Positions 1 to 8,826 of a stretch of 64,000 bases of DNA are shown piece after piece; positions within the stretch are counted from its first letter, which is position 1, and each line of letters starts with the position of its first letter. Origin of the DNA: Herpomyces periplanetae (taxonomy: Eukaryota; Ascomycota; Laboulbeniomycetes; Herpomycetales; Herpomycetaceae). The stretch spans positions 16,365 through 80,364 of the forward strand of contig WMKJ01000062.1 of assembly GCA_009733715.1 (NCBI GenBank), given 5' to 3'. The notes below the pieces were generated by a model, which was not told the DNA's origin, made no database searches, and saw only the letters and a program-made list of their open reading frames with translations. Both the position numbers and the translations under genes were made by a program.

Positions 1-836
1 GACGTTTTGATATTAGACGTGCGACGCGTTTACTTAACCGTCTCAGTCAGCTCGCGGATATAAATGGGTGTTGGATTTTATTGTAAACACTTATCTTCTC
101 CTGTTCAAATTCCTCACAATATTCCCCTGTTCGTTTTATTTGATATTAATTTGAGCAAGTTTAAAAGTTTTGGGGGAACTTTAGTTGTTATCAACTAAAT
201 TTCTATACGCTAATTTTCCCTTTTTTCTCTATTCTACTCGTTCGGTGTAATATACTACACTAATTTGTTCATCTTCTTAAATACTTCTCTTTATATATAT
301 TTTTTTGTTCTCTAATCATCACAATCACCCTTTCATTCCCTCGTCTGTATCCCTTCTTCGCACCTGCGCCTACACCCATTCCCACACCCACACTTGCGTC
401 CCCATCCCCGTCCACTCAATCCTCCCTCCCCTTTTCCCCCCACCCCCATCTTCCTCCCCTCCCCCCATCGGCATCTTCTCGGCATCCTTGTCACGCGACA
501 TTTTGTCTCGGTTTACTAATTGGGATTACTAAGTCGGGTTCAAAGTTGGTGTTGTACGTCTTGACCAGTTACATCTTCATCTGCTTCTTTACATTTTTCC
601 CTTCTATCATCGTCCACCACGACTACTTTCCCATCCTTTCACCAATTTTTACCTCATATATCTCTCGTTTTAAATTTAACGCGAGAGATTTCCCTTTTCT
701 GCCTTCCCTCTACTTTATCTATATCCAACTTTACAGGCATTCTCATTCTTCTTTACTTCTAGTAGTCTTGGGCTTAGCTTATTATCATCGTTGTACCCCC
801 TTTCTCTCTCGACTCTTATAGATCTCTCTCCGAATC
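1..836 (+). promoter_or_regulatory. Promoter and long pyrimidine-rich, ATG-free 5' leader of the Def1-like gene
   Basis: The stretch ahead of the Def1-like start codon is strongly C/T-rich from about 180 onward, as is common for promoters and leaders of highly expressed fungal genes. The only ATG before the start codon at 837 is at 64-66; none occurs in the following 770 bases. Short open frames are present here but none begins with ATG. This suggests that much of the region is transcribed and scanned by ribosomes as an untranslated leader. No clear TATA box or leader intron could be assigned; a T/A run at 291-305 is a weak candidate for a TATA-like element. Confidence 0.5.
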
Positions 837-3800
837 ATGTCGGAAACGGTGGAAAAAATAGTTCCTCCCAGAGCGGCCCATCGCACTCGGTCTTCCAGAG
901 GTGGTGGTCGAGGTGCATATAAGGGTGTTCGACCTCCTTCCAAATCTTCTTATTCCTCAAAGTTTATCAACGGGTCTGGCAATGCTGATTCCACGATATT
1001 CGATCCGCTTTCATTACCCGATGATGGCGAAATCGGCGAAATGAAACGTCGTTATCCCCAAGAACTTTCCATGCTCGTGGAGATGTTCCCTGATTGGACC
1101 ACCTTTGATTTACTCTTCGCGTTAAACGATACTGCTGGTGATGTTAGTGATACCATAGAACGTATAACCGGCGGGAACATGTCACAATTTTCCGACGTCA
1201 AACGGAAATCAAAAGATAAAACCCGAAAACCTTCCTTCATGTCTTCTACTCCCACTGGTTCCTCCGCGACTCTACCTTCAAGTTCAACCTCCTCAACTCT
1301 CCCCTCTAATCAGTCTACTTTGCCTTCCCAGAAATCAACTTCTACCTCAAAAAAACTCTCCTCGACATCTTCGTCCCAGCGCCAACGTACTCGTCCCCTT
1401 TCAACTGCCGCTCCTCGAAACCAAAATCATTCAAACGACCATCCCCTTCCCAAACCATTCCCCTCTACATCAGATTCTAGTAACTCTGAATCTGCCCCTC
1501 AACCTGTTCATGGCTGGTCACCCGACTTGGATTCATCGGGTGATATATCGAATTTTGTAGACGAAAAGCTTCCTTCCGCTTCTTCTGACACTTCAAATTT
1601 TACTAATCATGAGTCTACGCCTATCGCTCAAGGATCATTATCTAATCAACCCGCTAATTCTAAACTGCGATCTCATCCGTCACAAGTAAAATCAACTACC
1701 ACTATTGCCGCCCCTCAGCAGCCCTGGACCTCACTGTCAAAGCCTGGCAGTAGCGTTAACGTTTCACACGAAAATAACCGCCTTTTGGCCATGAGTACTA
1801 CTACTACCGTTCAATCTATTGCTTCATCATCTGTTAATTCGGTTCTTTCTTCAACAACGGTAAAATCCTCAGTCACCACCCTTGAACGCGTAGTTAATCC
1901 AACTCGACACAATAATGCTAACATAAGCAATGATGGTAACGCAAACACTCAGTATCATCAACATAATTATCAACAATCGTCGTCGCATGAATCTCCCACT
2001 ACAACTGCTAGCTCAACTAAACGTGCGCCCGAGACATGGGCAAGTCTGTTTGCGACAAAGAAAGCTCCGACTCCACCTCCCCCTTCATCGCCAAAGACAA
2101 GTTCTTTAAACGTTTCGGCCGTTAATGCCGTTGCATCAACGTCATGCGGTAACACTACTTCAACGAGTCATCCAACCAGCATGTCTAGATCATCTACAGT
2201 TGCTAATGGTCGCGGATCGTTAGAAAATCAGTCGACCGTTAATATATGCGACGCAATTGCAGACTTGGTATCAAGTAAACATTCAAGAAGTGGGAAACCG
2301 CAGTCATCACCAAAATTGTCTGATGCCCAAGCTCGATGTAATGGACAAGTCAGTGGCGCTCCTGGAGAGTCCATTTCTACAGGTGCAGTGAATTCATCAT
2401 CTTGTGATAACTTCGAAGGAGTTGAGTCTGTCTCAGTGAGCAATAGATTATCATCTCCCCAGTCGTCTCAGGTTACGGCCTCTGTTTCAACTGTAGCAAT
2501 GCCTTTATCACATACTCTTACAGTTGATTCAATTATTCCAGCATCTTTACAAATTCCAAATACCGGTACGTCATCAAGTTCTACCAGTCATATAATTGCA
2601 TCATCGTCATCAGAGAATTCTTCTGCAGGTCAGAAGACAGCTAGTGTTGCAGGTGTTAGCGTAAACAATTCTGGTGGGAGTGTACCTATCGGCCGAAATA
2701 GCGGTAATGTGTCACGTCGGTTATTATATCAAAGGGAAGCCGTCGTTATGCCAGGAAATCATATAATTGATCGAGCTGCAGTGCAGTTTGGAAGTTTAGG
2801 TTTAGCAGGCAATAATTCCGATACTGTTGAGGGTCAAACTGATTGTGAGACCTTGGAAACTCGAGCGCAACCGCCTCAACCGTCCCCTGGGCATCCTCGA
2901 ACTGTTTTACCTCCTGCACCGAGACCCGTAGCTCCTAAGCATGATACAGGATATCATGATGTTATATCCCTACCCTTGAGAGATATGACGACGTTACCCT
3001 TGACTTCAAACTCTCGACATAACCATAATAATTCGAGTAACGTCAATGTCGGTGTTGTAAGTGGGAACACTAATAATGCAGGTGGTACTAGCGGTGTAGG
3101 GTTAGCTGGATCTTCCAATCCATCCACAGTTCATAATTCTGTACCAAATACCGATAATTTGAATCCCTTGGGGAGGTTTGTCCCAAATTTGAGCTTATCA
3201 AGAAATCTCACCAATTCCAAAGATTACGAAGCCTATCCATGTCAAGTTAACCAATCAACTTCCACGAGTCTTTTGCCCCAACAAATCAGTCAAGCTTCCA
3301 TGAGAAGAAATGGTGGAAATGGTGTCACGACAAGTGTAAGCGTAGGCCACGCGAATCATGTTGATATTGGTAATTCTACCGATGAATTTGGCCGGTTTAC
3401 TCCCGACCAATCTGCCCAAATTCAAGGTCAACAAGTTGCTCAATCTAATCAATCCTCACAACAACCACAACAGCAACAACCTCATCAACATCAACACCAA
3501 CATCATCAACATCCGCATCAGTCACAACAGCCAAGGTCATACCAAAATTTATACGGTGGACAGCCCATTCAAATTCCCGATGGAACTCATCCATCTGTTT
3601 CCGATTCACGTATGATTGTAACATCATCAGGGACTGGATCTGCCGAAAATATCACGCCTTACCATAGTCAGGCCGCCGCTGTAAGTTTTTTCATCATACC
3701 TTCCCCATTTCTCACAGTATTTCCCCACAAATTATTTCTCCGATTTGCACTTTCTCTAGCGGGCTGTCGCTCCTGCGTTTTGTAATATCATCCTCGACTA

Positions 3801-5160
3801 ATATTGAAATGTTCCCTAGGTGCAGCATATGCAACATATTCAACAACAGCAACAGCAGCATCAGCATCATCATCATCATCATCATCCTCAGCATGATATT
3901 AAAGCTGATCATAACGTTCCGAACGCAGCGGCAGCAGCCGCTGCCGCTGCCGCCGCGGCTGCAGCAGCGGCTGGTCCAACTACGATTATGCCACAAACTG
4001 CCACTCCATTAAGTCAACAAGCTGCGGCCGTTCATCAACAATTACATGCTGCCCAAAATCAATTCAATGGTGCTACACCTTTCAATCATAATTATTATAA
4101 TAGCCCTTATTATGCTTCATACATGAACCAGTATAACGGATACCAGAATTATGATACCCCTTACACTAAAACTGCCGCAGCAGCAGCAGCTGCAACAGGA
4201 ATCTATGGACAACCACATTATACTATTACGCCACACTCTTCTTTTGACCAACAACATTCATCTTCGGCGGCCATTTCGGGATTTTCCGGCCAATCTGTTC
4301 ATTTACGTGATTATAACGTTCCAACTGCTCTATCAGATTATTCAAGAACATCTTCTGCTCAGCCAAATACGGGAACGGGTAGTCATCCCTCCAACTCAAA
4401 TGTCATCTTCAACGCATTATCTGATAGATTTACTACCTCTCAGCCTACTTACTCCGCTCAAGGTAAGATACTGTATCCCAACTTTTCTTAAGTTGAAACT
4501 TTTATATTCGCCTAACCCTCACTTTACCCATTTTACTCTCTACTTCCTTTTACACCTTATTCGCGTGCCTCTGCTCATTGATTTCTACCAAATTCATTTG
4601 TGGAAACTTCATTTAAATTCATTTCACACCATTGGTAACTCGGGTACCGGAACTTTCCCATCTACATCTCTGCCCGTTACTCTATGGTCTTTTCACTATC
4701 CGGTACCAGAGTTACCTCTAATGTTCTCTACTTCAATCGTTTCCTCAATCTCACAATAATCACATGCAAACTAATTTCCCCGTTTTGTCCATCTGGTCAA
4801 GCTATTCAAGGAAATCCTCAAAATATGTTAACCGCTATAGCCCCTTCGGGCACTGGGACTATTCCAGCATCTCACTCTGGTTCCGTCGCCGTTGGGGTTG
4901 GTGCAAATTCTACTACGGCGGCATCAGCTATGAATGCGCCTAATTCCGCACCGCAATCGGGGTCAACTGTAAATTCAGGTCCTGCTTTGTCTTCTGCATC
5001 CGGTTCATCATCAACTACAGTTACTATGAATCGTCAGGTCGCTAATAATGGTCAATCCCTTCAATCTGCTGCTGCTGCTGCGTATGGTGGTTATGAGAAC
5101 CTGTTTGGTAACTTTAATGGTTACCGAGGTGAATGGACATCAAGTTATTCTTCACAGTAA
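837..5160 (+). CDS. DEF1: Def1-like RNA polymerase II degradation factor (CUE domain, low-complexity protein), three exons
   Basis: Exons 837-3680, 3820-4462 and 4802-5160 join in frame (phase 0, then phase 1) to give about 1281 residues. Introns of 139 and 339 nt have GTAAG donors and branch-like CTAAT (3798-3803, 4770-4775) before their AG acceptors. The N-terminus is Arg/Gly-rich (RTRSSRGGGRGAYKG), followed by a CUE ubiquitin-binding domain at about residues 65-112 with the diagnostic MFPDW (83-87) and a run of spaced acidic residues. The rest is Ser/Thr/Asn/Gln-rich low complexity, with Gln and His runs, a 16-alanine tract early in exon 2 and a Tyr/Asn/Gly-rich tail. In yeast, Def1 recruits the Elongin-Cullin ligase to stalled RNA polymerase II during DNA damage; its long Gln-rich tail is cut by the proteasome. 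Family assignment rests on the CUE domain with its GEIGEMKRRYPQEL lead-in plus overall architecture. A second in-frame acceptor nine bases downstream of the chosen one (AG 4809-4810) would drop three residues. Confidence 0.82.
3681..3819 (+). other. Intron 1 of the Def1-like gene
   Basis: A GTAAGT donor follows the codons for Gln-Ala-Ala-Ala and a CCTAG acceptor precedes the Val-Gln-His-Met codons. GACTAAT at about 3797-3803 is a good branch point 16-20 nt from the acceptor. Phase 0 on both sides. Reading through without splicing ends at a TAA at 3783-3785, with hydrophobic sequence unlike the rest of the protein. Confidence 0.8.
4463..4801 (+). other. Intron 2 of the Def1-like gene (long)
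   Basis: The donor GTAAGA lies after a phase-1 codon and the acceptor TCAAG at 4797-4801 restores the frame as Ala-Ile-Gln-Gly. CAAACTAAT at 4767-4775 is the likely branch point. At 339 nt it is much longer than the other introns of the window. Another AG nine bases further downstream is also phase-compatible, so two protein isoforms are possible. Confidence 0.7.
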
Positions 5161-5557
5161 TTACCTTGTTACTCGATTGCCTGCTTGCATTCTATTGCTT
5201 AAAATTCACCACCTTATCTATATCCGTATACACATGCACGCAGTCATACTCTATTTCTCGGGTCTCCTCATAAGTGTATTTGCCTTATGCTATCTTGTGA
5301 TATCATTCGCCAAGTTAATCTACACGGCTCTAGGCGTTGTTTGCTGAGGATTTGCTTGATCTCCTCATACTTTTGTATACTTAGGCACGTTGTCATTTGA
5401 TTAATTTGTGTTGATCGTAATCTAGCTAATCTAATTTCAGTTTTGTGTCCTTGTTTGCATTGGCACCCCAATTGACTTCATGTTATGTATTGTCTTATCC
5501 TGTATTACGATGTGATTCAAACTCAGTAGAATTTGACAAGGTGGTATGGTTGCTCAG
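5161..5557. other. Convergent intergenic region between the Def1-like gene and the O-methyltransferase gene
   Basis: The 397 bases lie between two convergent stop codons and should hold both 3' untranslated regions and polyadenylation sites. It is T-rich on the plus strand. No gene, hairpin terminator or repeat could be supported. Confidence 0.5.
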
Positions 5558-6916
5558 TTAGTCTTGATACTTGACGACAATCATACCGAGACTTGTGTGG
5601 GGCGACGTATAAACTTTTTCAACGATAAACTTGGGGGAAGCAGATTGGAATAAGGAACGCCATTCGAGCTCAGTTCTCTCCTTTGAGTTCAAGGTTAACA
5701 TCATTGCCAGGTCGAATGATAAGGCATATTTTTCAGCTGGTAATGGTACTGCTTTCTCATTAGCTTCATTAGCAGGAGGAGGAACTACAGCATCGATGTT
5801 GATGATATAACTTCCGGGTTTCATTGCGGGGAGTAAATTTTGCAAAATGATTTTACAGTTTTCATCGGACCAGTCATGTAGTATTAATTTAAATAAGTAA
5901 ACGTCACCGATTATAGTTTCTGGTTCAAAAAAGTTGCCGGCTTTGAAGGACACACGGCCGTGTAAATTGGGAGGTAAGTTATTGTTAAAGGGAGTCTCTA
6001 ATTCGGGTAAATCCTGTACGATGCACTTCAAGTTTGGATACATGTCACATATTAAGTGGCTTAAGTGACCCAAACTTCCACCGACATCAACGACAGTAGC
6101 TTGACCTAGGGATTTCCAATCAAAACCACCTTCGAGTAAGGCTTCCAAGTGCTTGGAGTAAGATGCTTCATGGAGTAGCTTCATAGCTTTACCGAAACGT
6201 TCGACCTGCCATCCGGGAGGGTTTCCACCTAAGGGAGATTTGAACCAATCGAACAGGCTAAAATCCTTTAGTTTAGGATCATCGTTAGGATTCCACAGGG
6301 CTCGGGCGATTGCGCTGCGACCGGCTTCGGTGGGGGGCTCAAGTTGGCCTTTGGAGTATAATTCGTGGGTTTTGGAGAATACGCGCACACCAGCGGCGGA
6401 GTTTTCGACATGATGATCAAGCCAAGCTTGAAAGTTGGCATAATTGTTGCGTACAAAGGCCGAAAAGCTAGTATGGGCAACAAGATCAGAACCGGGCCGA
6501 GTTTCCTGAAACATTCGCATGGTAAAGGCATGTCGCAAAATTCTTCGTATAAGACTCTGGGGTAAGTTAACTTTAAGGGCTATGTCGGCAAATGACATTG
6601 AGCCGTCGAGAGGGATAAGGTTAATAATGTTAAAGTAACAAATAAAATGTTGCGTTAACAGATCACATTGGCCGCTAATCGGCGCTATAAACATATGTTC
6701 AGCAGGACCTTGGACGAGTAAGGCCATATCGGTTAACTTTTCCGATAACTTCATACGGGTTAAGCTAAGTGAAGCATCTGGAGGATAATCCGACGGACTT
6801 GAAGCTGAGAAGGTAGGGGGTTGTAGATTGTTAGCCTGTAAATAGCTTGTTAACTGGCCGGACAGTTGGTTAATATCATTCAGTAAGCTGACGAGGGATA
6901 TACTGTTTAGTGACAT
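5558..6916 (-). CDS. SAM-dependent O-methyltransferase (COMT / sterigmatocystin O-methyltransferase type)
   Basis: With the start at 6916 the protein is 452 residues, intronless, and typical in length for fungal O-methyltransferases (PF00891). An N-terminal helical dimerisation region (about 1-130, winged-helix part around 105-140) precedes the Rossmann domain. Motif I VVDVGGSLGHLS is at 275-286, the acidic SAM-ribose loop DLPE at 302-305, GNFFEP at 327-332, and the catalytic-base motif HDWSD at 347-351 with His347; KERTELEW (412-419) is the usual late motif. Members methylate a phenolic hydroxyl, often of a polyketide or other secondary metabolite; the substrate cannot be told here. The frame is open to another ATG at 7129, adding 71 polar residues, but a TATA-like element at 7138-7145 would place the mRNA start inside that extension and the MSLNS start matches the family N-terminus. 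No polyketide synthase or other pathway gene lies in the window. Confidence 0.88.
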   Translation of the reverse strand: MSLNSISLVSLLNDINQLSGQLTSYLQANNLQPPTFSASSPSDYPPDASLSLTRMKLSEKLTDMALLVQGPAEHMFIAPISGQCDLLTQHFICYFNIINLIPLDGSMSFADIALKVNLPQSLIRRILRHAFTMRMFQETRPGSDLVAHTSFSAFVRNNYANFQAWLDHHVENSAAGVRVFSKTHELYSKGQLEPPTEAGRSAIARALWNPNDDPKLKDFSLFDWFKSPLGGNPPGWQVERFGKAMKLLHEASYSKHLEALLEGGFDWKSLGQATVVDVGGSLGHLSHLICDMYPNLKCIVQDLPELETPFNNNLPPNLHGRVSFKAGNFFEPETIIGDVYLFKLILHDWSDENCKIILQNLLPAMKPGSYIINIDAVVPPPANEANEKAVPLPAEKYALSFDLAMMLTLNSKERTELEWRSLFQSASPKFIVEKVYTSPHTSLGMIVVKYQD

Positions 6917-7137
6917 GATGAAATTTTTGTGCGGTGCTGTGTATGTGTACTCGCTAGTAAAATTGTTGTTCTTGCTGTTAAGACACTCTTTGCTTGATGT
7001 TGATTCTTTTAGTGTGTTGGCACGTTTTGAGCGGGAGTTGGTATTGGTAAATTTGCCTTGCGTTTTAACCGATGCGATCACAGACTTGATATCAGGAATA
7101 TGAAATTCGACGATTTTCTTAGGCAGCATGGGTTTTC

Positions 7138-7145
7138 CTTATATA
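7138..7145 (-). promoter_or_regulatory. TATA-like element of the O-methyltransferase gene
   Basis: On the minus strand the sequence reads TATATAAG, about 220 bases upstream of the preferred ATG (6916) and only about nine bases upstream of the alternative ATG (7129). Its position favours the shorter protein. No other TATA-like box lies closer to 6916 on that strand. Confidence 0.4.
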
Positions 7146-8113
7146 CGCTGACTGGCTTGTTTGCCTGCTACGTCAACCCCATTTACTATTAGGTGTGTTA
7201 GGTACTTTTCTTTGGTTTGGCCTAGCATGTGTGATTGGTTTGTTTCTCGTAGTATCTTCCTGGATTGTCTCTAACATTGGCCCGGTGAGCCTTTCCATGT
7301 ATGCTGCTATAAAAGTCGGTGTGGAAAACTTTTTCGTTACGCACAAATTCTACATTCACCGAGAATAGTGGGACAATTTCTTGTATTGCTTGCCAATGTA
7401 GTATGTATTTATTTGATGCGACTGATCCACTGTCGCTAGTTTAAGAAAGTTCTGGATGCTTTTACTGTTATACTGCTTTGGCGGTGAGGGGGGAGTTTAC
7501 AGTATGGGCGTGTAAGCGCACACATATTTTGGCAAAATAGGACTAACATACTTAACAGTTCGTAGTTGAGGGACAAGTTTGCAGTGTAAGAGAAGTGTTT
7601 AATTTAGGAGCGTTAAAGGGCGCATTACTAGAATGGCGTTTCAGGGTGTTTGAAAGTGTGAAGATGATTCTTTTGTAGGATACAATGTGCACAAAACTGG
7701 GTGAGTAAAATGTGTTAAATTTGGTTTTAATAGTATTGAATGAGTGTATAATGAAGTAGTGTAAATTTTTGGTTGGTATTCAATATTTGATTTGTATATC
7801 ATCATTCGTTCCCGTGGTGTAAGATACAATAATTAGGCTTAAAACGAATAGTATTTTGGACATGCAAAGCCAACCTTTGGAGAAGTACAGGATAACTGAA
7901 AATTGAACAACTGAAGAGAATTGATGGCATTTCACTGAGCTTTGGCAAAAAAAACTCTGCACTTGGGCACGAATTGACTAAATTTGTGTAATGATTAGTT
8001 TTTAAGTATTTTTCTCGCAAATGCGCCGAATTTCCCACAACGGCAAATGTATAGCCCATGACGTCATCGGGCCATTAATAAGCAGCCGGGGGACATGTAC
8101 TTGGTGTACATGG
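7146..8113. other. Intergenic region between O-methyltransferase and secreted protein 1
   Basis: About 970 bases with no supportable gene. It must contain the distal promoter of the O-methyltransferase and the 3' end of the secreted-protein gene. Open frames on the minus strand (for example 7802-8059) lack family features. A perfect TGACGTCA palindrome lies at 8059-8066. Confidence 0.4.
8059..8066. promoter_or_regulatory. Perfect CRE/ATF-type palindrome TGACGTCA
   Basis: The 8-base palindrome is the consensus site of CREB/ATF-family bZIP factors, which in fungi mediate stress responses. It lies 47 bases past the stop of secreted protein 1 and about 1.1 kb upstream of the O-methyltransferase ATG. 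A single 8-mer is weak evidence, and binding is unproven. Confidence 0.25.
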
Positions 8114-8826
8114 CTACACTCTGATTCTCAAAAGGAAAAGTTTGAACTGTAAACAAACTTCCGTATTGGGAGGATTTAGGGTGAGCAAAAGGTTCAAGTT
8201 GGAATCTGGACAAAATTTAAATATTTCAGTTCCTCGATGAATTAATTGTTCAAAGGTTTCACGGTTTGGGTCTTGTTGTAAATTTCGTTTGATGGCAAAC
8301 TTTACGGGACGGTCTTGACCAGTTTCTTTATTGGTACCTGCTAGACGGACATTTTGAATTGAACTACTTTCCTTCAAATAGTCTGTAGCATTAAAGTGTT
8401 CTCGTTATTAGTATGATGGCTAACATTCTTAAATTTTCTTCAACCTACACTGTTTATCTAAACAAACATTGTAAACGTTTTGCAAAATTCCCCGTTTTTT
8501 AAAGAATACCCATATGTTTATACCTGCATGTTAACTCGTTGAACAAAAATTTGCCTATTTTATTTCATATTTCATGTATTCTAGACATACTTTGCGTTAA
8601 TTACACTTCGAAAATCTTTGTCCTGGGAATATTCTAATCCAAGCTGGTTCATATTTAGAACAGTTAAATATGGAAAATAATACGCATATGAAAACCCTTC
8701 CACTCTGGCACTATAAGCAGGTTTTGCCCATATCGTGTATAGTACACTAGGCTGAGCCTTCACCATTACTCTCCATACTGTAAGTAGCATTAACTGTATA
8801 CAGGTTAGCTTTTTAAATATATCCAT
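8114..8826 (-). CDS. Small secreted cysteine-containing protein 1 (candidate effector), spliced
   Basis: Exon 1 starts at 8826 (MDIFKKLTCIQLMLLTVW...), a signal peptide of about 24 residues. The last exon begins at 8382 after a CTACAG acceptor preceded by a TACTAATAAC branch point. A donor GTGTAA at 8606 gives a phase-matched 162-residue protein; the better-looking donor GTATGT at 8590 fits only an acceptor at 8367-8368 and also yields 162 residues, so the junction is uncertain. The last exon encodes LIHRGTEIFKFCP, then a second cysteine 18 residues later (EVCLQFKLFLLRIRV). The same module occurs in the genes at 17.4 and 23.3 kb. Exon 1 has no cysteine outside the signal peptide, unlike the two paralogues. 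Function is unknown; small size, secretion and paralogy suggest an effector. It is transcribed in the same direction as its O-methyltransferase and M16 neighbours. Confidence 0.68.

Noticed and set aside
305-821. Two open frames in the leader of the Def1-like gene (75 and 91 codons)
   Set aside because: Neither starts with ATG and both are Pro/Ser/Phe-rich products of C/T-rich DNA, so they are read as untranslated leader.
3809-4759. Overlapping plus frames at 3809-4012 and 4151-4759
   Set aside because: They are out-of-frame shadows of exon 2 and intron 2 of the Def1-like gene, rich in Ile/Leu from CAN and poly-T codons.
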